Below, piece by piece: positions 1-6,163 of a DNA stretch of 10,752 nt (position 1 is the first letter of the stretch; each line of letters opens with the position of its first letter). The notes beneath the pieces are model-generated. The model did no database searches, was not told where the DNA came from, and saw only the letters and a list, made by a program, of their open reading frames with translations. The translations under genes and the position numbers were made by a program. This stretch comes from Acidimicrobiaceae bacterium. Lineage in GTDB: Bacteria > Actinomycetota > Acidimicrobiia > Acidimicrobiales > Ilumatobacteraceae. Location: the NCBI GenBank assembly GCA_947487095.1, contig CANKVI010000028.1:1-10752 (forward strand), in the 5' to 3' direction.

Positions 1-2
1 AG

Positions 3-227
3 CGCTTGGGTGAAGAAGTAGGCGTGGCCATTTTGGTGAACGACGGCATGACCCTGACCCCTGAAGAGCTCTGGGCGTTCCTCGACGTAAAGATTGCCAA
101 GTTCAAGATTCCTACCCAGGTGGTCATCATGACCGAACCGTTGCCACGCAACGCAGCCGGCAAGTTCTTGAAGCGCGAGCTACAGCAGCACGTGGTGAAA
201 GGCACCCTGAAGGCCGCAAGCCGCTAA
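3..227 (+). CDS. C-terminal fragment of an AMP-forming acyl-CoA ligase (5' end outside window)
   Basis: This is the last 74 codons of an adenylate-forming enzyme; the reading frame is open to the left edge. The fragment matches the small C-terminal domain of the ANL superfamily (acyl-CoA synthetases and relatives). An acidic Glu-Leu-Trp segment is followed by a Lys-rich stretch (KIAKFKIP) and the A10-type motif PRNAAGK at about 147-164. Its lysine is the one that normally contacts the carboxylate and phosphate during adenylation. The enzyme would activate a fatty or other organic acid with ATP and load it onto CoA in the cytoplasm. The acid cannot be told from this part, because the substrate-binding domain is missing. 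The gene ends 26 bp before the kinase gene, and that gap holds a candidate promoter, so the two need not be one operon. Confidence 0.85.
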   Translation, partial: RLGEEVGVAILVNDGMTLTPEELWAFLDVKIAKFKIPTQVVIMTEPLPRNAAGKFLKRELQQHVVKGTLKAASR

Positions 228-239
228 GCCCGTATGCAC

Positions 240-253
240 TAGGGTTTCCCCAC
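240..253 (+). promoter_or_regulatory. Candidate -10 box for a leaderless kinase transcript
   Basis: TAGGGT at 240-245 fits the actinobacterial -10 pattern TANNNT. It is separated by 8 nt from the GTG at 254, so transcription would start at or next to the start codon. No good -35 hexamer and no strong Shine-Dalgarno is seen, which agrees with a leaderless transcript. The assignment is by pattern only. Confidence 0.4.
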
Positions 254-1270
254 GTGCCACCAATCGACATCACCCGTGGCGACGGGGTTCGCTACGACGT
301 CGTAGCAATTGGCAATGCCTTAGTCGATGTGATCGCCGCTGTTCCCGATGAATTTTTGGTGAATGAAAATGTGGTCAAAGGCTCAATGACGTTGGTGGAC
401 GCAGAGCGTTCTGCGCATTTGTATTCACGCATTAGTAACCCAACACAAACCAGTGGCGGTTCTGCTTCAAACACTGCATACGGTCTTGCAAGTTTGGGTG
501 GGCGAGCAGGCTTCATTGGCAAAATCGCCGACGATGATTTGGGTCGTGTGTTTGGTGCCGACATGGACAAAGTTGGCGTGGGTTTTCATCCTGGTGCAAC
601 GAGTGCAACCGAGCCGACTGGTCGTTGCATCATTGCGGTAACTCCAGATGGTCAGCGCAGCATGAGCACATTTCTTGGTGCTGCATCATTACTTGAGCCA
701 GCAGACATTTCGCGTGAGGCTGTGCAGGCAGGCGCTGTGTTGTTTCTTGAGGGGTACTTGTTCGATCGCGACGAGGCAAAAGCAGCATTCAAAGTTGCAT
801 CAAAATATGCGCACGAAGCCGGCCGCAAGGTGTCACTTACACTTTCCGATTCGTTCTGTGTAGATCGTCACCGTGAAGACTTCCTCGATCTCATTTTGAA
901 CGACATCGACGTGTTGTTCTGCAACGAGTTTGAATTGCAGTCGTTATATCAAACTTCGTACGAAGAGGCTTTAGAGCAATTGCGCAGTGACTGCGAATTT
1001 GGTGCGGTTACTCGCGATAAGCGCGGATCCGTTGTCATCAACGGTCACGACTTAGTGCACATTGAGCCAGAACCAGTTGATTGGGTTGTCGACGCCACTG
1101 GCGCGGGCGACCAATACGCAGCGGGTTTCTTGTACGGATTTACTCGCGGTATGGCCATTGAACATTGCGGTCGCCTTGGTTCTATGTCGGCTTCGGAAGT
1201 AATTACTCACGTTGGCCCGCGTCCGCTTGTGCAACTCAGCACGCTCATTCCGGAACATCTACGCTCGTAG
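254..1270 (+). CDS. Adenosine kinase-type PfkB family carbohydrate/nucleoside kinase
   Basis: A 338-residue kinase of the ribokinase/PfkB fold, close in pattern to bacterial proteins annotated as adenosine kinase (ATP + adenosine to ADP + AMP, purine salvage). The N-terminal strand IGNALVDVIA (about residues 19-28) is typical of that group. The glycine-rich PfkB signature 1 follows with GGSASNTAYGLASLGG (about 68-83). The C-terminal signature 2 is DATGAGD at 280-286, where D286 is the expected catalytic base and GAG forms the anion hole. The sequence LTLSDSFCVDRHR near 195-207 is also characteristic of this subgroup. The start is GTG; no ATG lies at a sensible place, and a TANNNT box sits 8 nt upstream. 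The length is full. The next gene starts 2 bp after the stop, so the two are probably cotranscribed. The substrate could be another nucleoside or sugar; family placement is firm, adenosine specificity less so. Confidence 0.88.
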   Translation: MPPIDITRGDGVRYDVVAIGNALVDVIAAVPDEFLVNENVVKGSMTLVDAERSAHLYSRISNPTQTSGGSASNTAYGLASLGGRAGFIGKIADDDLGRVFGADMDKVGVGFHPGATSATEPTGRCIIAVTPDGQRSMSTFLGAASLLEPADISREAVQAGAVLFLEGYLFDRDEAKAAFKVASKYAHEAGRKVSLTLSDSFCVDRHREDFLDLILNDIDVLFCNEFELQSLYQTSYEEALEQLRSDCEFGAVTRDKRGSVVINGHDLVHIEPEPVDWVVDATGAGDQYAAGFLYGFTRGMAIEHCGRLGSMSASEVITHVGPRPLVQLSTLIPEHLRS

Positions 1271-1272
1271 TT

Positions 1273-1662
1273 ATGGCAAGCAACGATCACGACAATCTCA
1301 CGGTTTTGGGCTCAACGGTCCGCAGCCCAATCGATCACGTTGAAGTGTTCCCGGCTCCTGCCGATGTCACGCTCGTGCGCTTTACTAGCGACGAAGTGTC
1401 GTCGATTTGCCCGGTAACAGCGCAGCCAGACGTAGCAACGGTGGTTATTGAGTACAGCCCCGACAAGTTCTGTATCGAGTCCAAGTCGCTGAAGCTGTAC
1501 CTATGGCGCTTCCGCAACATGGCAGTATTTGCCGAAGCATTGGCTGCCGAAATCGCCAATGAAGTCATGGTCACGGTGAAGCCTCACTGGGTGAAAGTGC
1601 AACTCACGCAGCACCCACGCGGTGGCATTGAAGTGCACGCAGTTGCCGAGCGCAACCGTTAA
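1273..1662 (+). CDS. queF: QueF-family NADPH-dependent 7-cyano-7-deazaguanine (preQ0) reductase, variant active site
   Basis: A 129-residue T-fold protein matching unimodular QueF, which reduces the nitrile of preQ0 to the aminomethyl group of preQ1 on the way to queuosine in tRNA. Visible marks are CPVTAQPD at 46-53 and the QueF motif ESKSLKLY at 69-76, used for NADPH binding. In the CPVTAQPD motif C46 matches the thioimide-forming Cys55 of the Bacillus subtilis enzyme and D53 its Asp62. The substrate-binding Glu97 equivalent is E88, but the neighbouring His96 position is A87 (FAEAL instead of the usual FHE). HPRGGIE near the C-terminus is also family-typical. The ATG at 1273 lies 2 bp after the kinase stop and was chosen over an upstream in-frame ATG at 1165 that lies inside the kinase gene. 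No other queuosine gene is in the window. It abuts a convergent gene with no gap. Confidence 0.85.
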   Translation: MASNDHDNLTVLGSTVRSPIDHVEVFPAPADVTLVRFTSDEVSSICPVTAQPDVATVVIEYSPDKFCIESKSLKLYLWRFRNMAVFAEALAAEIANEVMVTVKPHWVKVQLTQHPRGGIEVHAVAERNR

Positions 1663-2268
1663 CTAATTTTCGTCGGCGGGAACAAACGAAAGTTTGAGAT
1701 CGCCAAGCTTCACCAATGTTGAAGCAACCCAAGCGCCCAGTACGCCGAAGTGTTCGTCCAGTACTTTGCTGGCACCATCAATGAGGGTTTCTTCTGCCAA
1801 TTCGTATTGGCCTTCGTAAGTAATTTCAAGCGCGTAGTCGGCAGCTCGTTCCCCATGTGTTGGGTGGCTGATTTCGATGGTGATGTTGTCGCGCTCTAAC
1901 CGCTCGGCGCCAATCGAGGGGCTATTTGGCGCGGCAATGCTGTCAACAATTGAAGGCACTGGCTGTTCTGCCAGACGCTGTATGCGAAACACCACTTCAA
2001 TTTCAATTGCCGGCTGTTGATCAATCTCTTCTTCGATGTACCACTGCCTGTAAATGGCCTGACTCCAACTTGGCCAGTTCAGCGTGATGTGGGCAACAAC
2101 GCGGGGAGGCAATCCTTCGCCAGGCAAGCCGTAGGTGGTTTCCCACACCAAGTCGCCAAGCAAAATGTCTGACTGAAAGTGCTCTTCAAATGCCTGGCGT
2201 TCAAGGTAGGCGTTGCTGAATGCATCACGAAGCGCGCCAATTGCATCGGTAAACACGTGGTCAAGCAT
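1663..2268 (-). CDS. Hypothetical protein, 201 residues, acidic
   Basis: I do not recognise this protein. It is acidic throughout (for example YIEEEIDQQPAIEIEVVF at about 77-94) and has no signal peptide or hydrophobic membrane segment, so it is likely cytoplasmic. Residues 1-30 look helical. The middle (55-98) has alternating hydrophobic residues suggesting beta strands around a Trp-rich patch (NWPSWSQAIYRQW, 64-76). A probable loop with Pro and Ser (102-119) is followed by more strand-like sequence and a helix near 160-175. The ATG at 2268 is supported by a TANNNT box 8 nt upstream on the minus strand, suggesting a leaderless transcript. It is divergent from the crotonase gene and its stop directly abuts the stop of queF. 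The coding frame is convincing because it fills the gap and overlapping frames are short. Confidence 0.75.
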   Translation of the reverse strand: MLDHVFTDAIGALRDAFSNAYLERQAFEEHFQSDILLGDLVWETTYGLPGEGLPPRVVAHITLNWPSWSQAIYRQWYIEEEIDQQPAIEIEVVFRIQRLAEQPVPSIVDSIAAPNSPSIGAERLERDNITIEISHPTHGERAADYALEITYEGQYELAEETLIDGASKVLDEHFGVLGAWVASTLVKLGDLKLSFVPADEN

Positions 2269-2299
2269 GCGTATTTAGGGTACTCGCTAACCTTGTGCC
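2269..2299. promoter_or_regulatory. Compact divergent promoter region with overlapping -10-like boxes
   Basis: Only 31 bp separate two divergent start codons. On the minus strand TACCCT (2282-2277) lies 8 nt before the ATG at 2268. On the plus strand TAGGGT (2276-2281) overlaps it, and TAACCT (2288-2293) lies 6 nt before the ATG at 2300. All fit TANNNT. No Shine-Dalgarno is visible for either gene, so leaderless transcription from closely spaced or overlapping promoters is the simplest reading. Confidence 0.4.
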
Positions 2300-3052
2300 A
2301 TGTCTTTGGTCCTCCTTGAAATTGCAGACGGTGTTGCCACAATTACGTTGAACAACCCAGACGAGCGCAACACTATGACCGCGCCAATGGTGGCGGAAAT
2401 TGTTGCTGCAATGGACCGCATTGAAAACGACCCGGCAATTGGTGCACTGGTGGTTACGGGAACGGCTCCTGCTTTTTGTGCTGGCGCCAACTTGGGTAAC
2501 TTGGCCGAGGCCGATGGCGAATCACTTGGTGTTATTTACGAAGGTTTCTTGCGCATTGCGCGCAGCCCGTTGCCAACAATTGCTGCGGTGAATGGCGCAG
2601 CTGTTGGTGCAGGAATGAACCTGGCACTCGGTTGTGATGTGCGCATTGCAGCGCGACGCGCAAAGTTTGATACGCGCTTTTTGCAACTAGGTATTCATCC
2701 TGGTGGCGGACACACGTGGATGCTTCGTCGAATCGTTGGGCCACAAGTTGCTTCGGCTGCTGTGTTGTTCGGCGAGATTTACGATGGGGCAGAGGCAGAA
2801 CGTGTTGGCCTTGCATACAAGTGTGTAGACGACGACAAGTTGCTTGCGACCGCGCTCGAATTGGCAATGCGTGCAGCCAGCGCACCACGCGAGTTGGTCA
2901 TTGAAACAAAGAAGACCATTGCGGCAATGGCCGATGTGGACACGCACCCAGAAGCAGTGGCTCGCGAACTGACCCCGCAGCTGTGGAGTACTCGCCAGCC
3001 ATGGTTCGCCGAGCGTCTCGCTGCGTTGCAGGCCAAGATCAGCAAGAAATAA
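2300..3052 (+). CDS. Enoyl-CoA hydratase/isomerase (crotonase) family protein lacking both classical catalytic glutamates
   Basis: A 250-residue protein with the complete crotonase fold signature. FCAGANL (59-65) and NGAAVGAGMNLALGCDVRIA (98-117) give the CoA-binding loop and the two oxyanion-hole backbone positions. The family usually handles acyl-CoA thioesters in fatty-acid oxidation or related degradation. Aligned on GIHPGGG (131-137), the positions of rat mitochondrial hydratase Glu144 and Glu164 are F127 and A153. It therefore probably does not hydrate enoyl-CoA by the standard two-glutamate mechanism. The HPGGGHTW form is one I associate with a sizeable actinobacterial subgroup of unknown reaction. 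Isomerase, lyase or thioester-hydrolase activities are possible. Length is normal, and the ATG is preceded by a candidate leaderless promoter. It stands as a single gene, divergent from the unknown gene on its left. Confidence 0.88.
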   Translation: MSLVLLEIADGVATITLNNPDERNTMTAPMVAEIVAAMDRIENDPAIGALVVTGTAPAFCAGANLGNLAEADGESLGVIYEGFLRIARSPLPTIAAVNGAAVGAGMNLALGCDVRIAARRAKFDTRFLQLGIHPGGGHTWMLRRIVGPQVASAAVLFGEIYDGAEAERVGLAYKCVDDDKLLATALELAMRAASAPRELVIETKKTIAAMADVDTHPEAVARELTPQLWSTRQPWFAERLAALQAKISKK

Positions 3053-3080
3053 GGCTTCCCGCCACCAAGTGGTCAGCGAC

Positions 3081-3108
3081 TTGCCACCGTCGCCGTGAGG
3101 TGTATGTT
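3081..3108 (+). promoter_or_regulatory. Candidate promoter for the small basic protein gene
   Basis: TTGCCA (3081-3086) and TATGTT (3103-3108) are separated by 16 bp and resemble -35 and -10 hexamers (5/6 and 4/6 of the sigma-70-type consensus). Transcription would start near 3115 and give a leader of about 58 nt before the ATG at 3173. Supported by pattern only. Confidence 0.35.
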
Positions 3109-3172
3109 GGCATCAGTAAGACCTAGCTAGTGGATTTCGTCAGTGTTAAGAGCACAGAAGGCGGGGGAAGCA

Positions 3173-3490
3173 ATGAGCAAGCGTCACGATCACCGAACAA
3201 CGGTGTTTCCACCCAAGGTGGAACTTCGGGCACACGCCCACAATGAACGTCACCGAGTGAATGCTGAATTGCATTCGGTGGCAAACATGGTGAGCCATGG
3301 TGTTGAACCCGAAGATGTGGATGAACCAGGTATCGCTTGGAAGGGAATGCATCACCATGATGCAGAGATTGGTCGTGAGCAATCGCGTCGCCAACAGTTC
3401 AAGCATTGGAAAACAAAGCAATGGAAGCGGCGCAAAGTTGTTCGCAAACAACGTGCGTTGGAGATAGAGCGACTACGCGACGTTGCGTAG
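3173..3490 (+). CDS. Small basic, His-rich hypothetical protein (105 residues)
   Basis: I do not recognise the family. The N-terminal two thirds are rich in His (MSKRHDHR at the start, HAHNERH near 20-26, MHHHD near 58-62). The last third is strongly basic with many Lys, Arg, Gln and Trp residues and looks like a charged helix. There is no signal peptide or membrane segment. The ATG at 3173 is preferred to an in-frame GTG at 3143 because a purine-rich ribosome site, GGGGGAAG (3163-3170), lies just in front of it. A candidate promoter is further upstream. It ends 4 bp from the convergent acetyltransferase gene. The charge suggests nucleic-acid or ribosome binding and the histidines could bind metal; both are guesses from composition. 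Confidence 0.65.
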   Translation: MSKRHDHRTTVFPPKVELRAHAHNERHRVNAELHSVANMVSHGVEPEDVDEPGIAWKGMHHHDAEIGREQSRRQQFKHWKTKQWKRRKVVRKQRALEIERLRDVA

Positions 3491-3494
3491 CAAT

Positions 3495-4139
3495 TTATAA
3501 CCAGGCTGCGCTGAGTTCTTCGCGGCGTGTTTGCCATTCTTCAATGGTGAATCCGTAGCGAATGTGGTCTTCCCAGATTCCATTTATTTCGAGGAACCGC
3601 TCGGCGATACCTTCATGTCGTAGTGCAAGTTTCTCAACAACACGATGGCTGGATGCATTGCGAGGAATAATGCACACTTCAACGCGGTGCAATCGCAATT
3701 CGTCAAATGCAAACTTGGAAAGTACCAACACCGCTTCTGACATGTAACTGTTGCCAGCCTTTGCTTCGTCTATCCAGTAACCAATGGTGCCGCATTGCAT
3801 AGCACCGCGTACCACGCCATTGAGGTTGACTTCTCCAGCAAACACATTGTTGACGAACAGACCCAAGCAGTATGCGTTTCCGGCGTGACGCTCTCGGTCG
3901 CGCGCTGCACAGCGATTGGTGAACGCGTCTCGACTAATCGCCGGGTCGGGAGAAGTGATGAGTGGCATGGGTTCCCACTTGGTAAGCCATTCACCATTGC
4001 GTAAGCGAACTTCGCTCCATGCTTCAAAATCGGAAGCCACAAGCGGGCGAAGCATGACGCGGCGACCGAACAGGCGAAGAGGACCGTTGGAGGAAATGAT
4101 TCCCGAAGGGTGGCCAATAGGTCGCGAGTAGCCGCTCAT
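3495..4139 (-). CDS. RimJ/RimL-type GNAT N-acetyltransferase
   Basis: A 214-residue GNAT-fold protein resembling RimJ, which transfers acetyl from acetyl-CoA to the N-terminus of a ribosomal protein. Visible features are the early strand RRVMLRPLVASDFEAW (26-41), then GTIGYWIDEAKAG (117-129) leading into the acetyl-CoA-binding loop and helix. PRNASSHRVVEKLALRHEG (159-177) follows, the usual segment between strand 5 and the following helix. The C-terminal block LEINGIWEDHIRYGFTIEEW (183-202) is the RimJ-like ending. The pyrophosphate loop, AGNSYMSEA, is less glycine-rich than the standard Q/RxxGxG/A. The start codon overlaps the stop of the upstream phosphatase gene as ATGA, so translation is probably coupled. 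The substrate may be a protein N-terminus or a small amine; the neighbours do not settle it. Confidence 0.82.
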   Translation of the reverse strand: MSGYSRPIGHPSGIISSNGPLRLFGRRVMLRPLVASDFEAWSEVRLRNGEWLTKWEPMPLITSPDPAISRDAFTNRCAARDRERHAGNAYCLGLFVNNVFAGEVNLNGVVRGAMQCGTIGYWIDEAKAGNSYMSEAVLVLSKFAFDELRLHRVEVCIIPRNASSHRVVEKLALRHEGIAERFLEINGIWEDHIRYGFTIEEWQTRREELSAAWL

Positions 4140-5542
4140 GAAAGTTTCAATTCGTCGCGCACTAATCCGTCGAGCAAGTTATTCACGGACACCATGATTT
4201 CAGGAATTCGCAACTTGCGCATGACTCCCACCAAAACGCAGCATCCGCCAACAATGACATCGGCGCGGTCGGCAGGTAAGCCTGGGTTGAACTTGCGGTC
4301 GGCAATGGTTTCGGTGGCCAGTGTTCTAAACACTTCCTCGACGTTTTCGCGTGTCATGCGCGCGCCGTGCAGTGCGGCTGCATCAAATTCTTGCAGTCCA
4401 ATTTCTACTGCAGCAATGGTGACGATGCTGCCGGCAACGCCAACAACACGGGTGGCATTCAGCACTTCTGGGTGATCGCGAATGAGGTCGTCCATGAAGT
4501 CGGTGACAAGGCCAATTGCGTTTGTCAGTTCCTCTGGGCGAGGTGGGTCGTGACTCAAGTGACTTTCGGTCAGCACCACAGTGCCAACGGGAAAACTAAC
4601 GGTGTGTTGCAGCGATTTCTCGCCGATCATAATTTCCGTACTGCCACCACCAATATCGATGACGAGTGTGATGCCATCGTGCGCTGGCAAGTGCGACAGC
4701 GCACCCGAATATGCCAGTCGGCCTTCTTCGGTTCCCGCAATGATGAGCGGGCGAGTGCCAAGTACTGCTTCTGCTTGGTCGAGAAACACTGCAGCGTTTG
4801 TTGCGCGACGACATGCTTCGGTGGCGGTTACGCGAACTGCACCCACCCCATGTTGGTTGATGAGTGCTGCGTATTGCTGAAGTCGCGTAATAGTTCGCGC
4901 GATTGCTTCTTCGTTCAACGTGTTGCTGTGCACAACGCCTCGGCCCAGCCCTGTTACGTGCACTTCGCGCACGATGTCGTTGCCTTGCGAGTCGGCAATA
5001 AGCAAGTTGGTGGAATTCGTGCCAATGTCGATTGCAGCAACAGGTTGCGCAGTTACTCGAATGTATGAACTTCGACTGATGCTTAGTTTTTCGGCAACCC
5101 AATCACCAACGGGGTCGTCGCCACCTGCAAGCCACCAGCCAAAATGTGCGTGCAAACACTTCACACCTATACGAGTGCCGGCTACTCCGCCAAACGGGCG
5201 CGGGCCAGCGTGGTCTGCGGGAATGAGGGCGTCGCGTTCTGCTGCGTATCTGTCGTGTGCCGCTGCAATGAGCGCCGTATCGAGTTCTGCTTCAACTTGG
5301 TTCACTGCACCCGTTGCCTCGAGGCGACCGATCAGCACGTTTTCGCGTGCACCACACAACCAATACAACGTTGGCATTGGCGTTCCGTCAGGCAGCAACG
5401 GTTGATTACGCAAAACAACCGGGTCGCCGTCTAACGCGCGAACGACTACTTCAAACTTGCCTTGCGGAACTCGACCGAGTAACTCGGTGATGCGCGCGAT
5501 GTCTTCTGCGCTTGGTGCGTTAGAAGAGTTTGACAAGTACAA
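4136..5542 (-). CDS. ppx: DUF501-Ppx/GppA fusion: exopolyphosphatase / pppGpp phosphatase family protein
   Basis: A 468-residue protein with two parts. Residues about 15-153 match DUF501, a small actinobacterial domain of unknown role: LLGRVPQGKF (21-30), LLPDGTPMPTLYWL (49-62), GVKCLHAHFGWWLAGGDDPVG (126-146). After a linker of about 14 residues, 168-468 is a Ppx/GppA ASKHA-fold phosphatase. This shows IDIGTNSTNLLI (171-182, phosphate-1), VTATEACRRATN (238-249), GTEEGRLAYSGA (270-281, which supplies the catalytic glutamate), VIDIGGGSTEIMIG (294-307, phosphate-2) and GVAGSIVTIAA (368-378). Such enzymes cut inorganic polyphosphate or pppGpp in the cytoplasm. DUF501 is normally a separate gene beside ppx in Actinobacteria; here both are one uninterrupted frame. 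The TTG start at 5542 is weak: no ATG precedes M56, and a TTG two codons later is an alternative. The gene overlaps the end of coxG by 23 bp and the acetyltransferase by 4 bp. Confidence 0.87.
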   Translation of the reverse strand: MYLSNSSNAPSAEDIARITELLGRVPQGKFEVVVRALDGDPVVLRNQPLLPDGTPMPTLYWLCGARENVLIGRLEATGAVNQVEAELDTALIAAAHDRYAAERDALIPADHAGPRPFGGVAGTRIGVKCLHAHFGWWLAGGDDPVGDWVAEKLSISRSSYIRVTAQPVAAIDIGTNSTNLLIADSQGNDIVREVHVTGLGRGVVHSNTLNEEAIARTITRLQQYAALINQHGVGAVRVTATEACRRATNAAVFLDQAEAVLGTRPLIIAGTEEGRLAYSGALSHLPAHDGITLVIDIGGGSTEIMIGEKSLQHTVSFPVGTVVLTESHLSHDPPRPEELTNAIGLVTDFMDDLIRDHPEVLNATRVVGVAGSIVTIAAVEIGLQEFDAAALHGARMTRENVEEVFRTLATETIADRKFNPGLPADRADVIVGGCCVLVGVMRKLRIPEIMVSVNNLLDGLVRDELKLS

Positions 5543-6161
5543 CTACCAACACGGCAATACCAATGAGAGCAGGAATTGCGCGCTTTGCAATGGTGGATCC
5601 TGCAGTATCAAGCAAGTTAAGTGGCGCAACTTCTGGTCCATCAATCTTGCGAATGGTTGGATGCTCACTTGGCGCAGGTGTTGTTTCAGCAACAACTGGT
5701 GCGCTTGGCGCAGGCGCAGCCGAAATGAGTTGGTTCAAGTTTTCTGAAAACTGTGCGAGCAGTTTGTCGCTTACGTCCGCAAGAGCGCCGCGGCCAAACT
5801 GCGCAACTTTTCCTGAAATAGACAAGTCGGTGTGCACCGTGCACTTTGTTGAAGTTGGTGTAACCGAGGTGAGTTCGGCGGTGATCATTGCTGAAGCATT
5901 GCCTTTGCCGGTGGTGTCGCGACCTTCACCTTTCAGAGTTGCCTTATGTGCCGCGTCATCGCGCGATACAAAACTTGCTTGCCCTTTGAACTGCGCAAGA
6001 ATTGGGCCAACCTTGATCTTCACTTGACCGCGGTAGGTGTCGCCTTCAACTTCGGTGAGCTGCGCGCCAGGAAGACATGGTGCAATGCGCTCTAAGTCAG
6101 TGAGGATCGCCCATGCTTCTGCAACGGGAACATTGACAGTGAACTCGTGATTGAGATCCAT
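5520..6161 (-). CDS. coxG: CoxG-family SRPBCC protein with C-terminal membrane anchor
   Basis: A 213-residue protein of the CoxG type, known for recruiting aerobic CO dehydrogenase to the membrane and, in some members, binding a quinone-type lipid. Residues 1-146 form the SRPBCC domain. It begins with NHEFTVNVPVAEAWAILTDL (4-23), has the PCLPGAQL turn (28-35), and ends with SGKVAQFGRGALADVSDKLL (116-135), a hallmark of the family. A Pro/Ala-rich linker (148-183) leads to a single C-terminal transmembrane helix (about 195-213, ending KLF), so the domain faces the cytoplasm on a tail anchor. The ATG is 2 bp after the mocA stop, and the 3' end overlaps the next gene, so it is in one operon with both. 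No CO dehydrogenase subunit is in view; it could serve another molybdenum hydroxylase. Confidence 0.88.
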   Translation of the reverse strand: MDLNHEFTVNVPVAEAWAILTDLERIAPCLPGAQLTEVEGDTYRGQVKIKVGPILAQFKGQASFVSRDDAAHKATLKGEGRDTTGKGNASAMITAELTSVTPTSTKCTVHTDLSISGKVAQFGRGALADVSDKLLAQFSENLNQLISAAPAPSAPVVAETTPAPSEHPTIRKIDGPEVAPLNLLDTAGSTIAKRAIPALIGIAVLVVVLVKLF

Positions 6162-6163
6162 GG

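Noticed and set aside
3053..3086. Possible terminator after the crotonase gene (CCACCAAGTGG at 3063-3073 and partial repeats)
   Set aside because: The stem is only 4 bp, the longer pairing has mismatches, and there is no T-run.
3146..3451. 101-residue open frame on the minus strand opposite the small basic protein
   Set aside because: Its composition is Cys/His/Phe-rich with no family resemblance and no ribosome site, while the plus-strand frame has a promoter-like pair and a ribosome site.
4367..5068. 233-residue plus-strand open frame
   Set aside because: It lies fully inside the DUF501-Ppx gene, which has clear phosphatase motifs on the minus strand; the plus-strand translation is Cys-rich and featureless, typical of a shadow frame.
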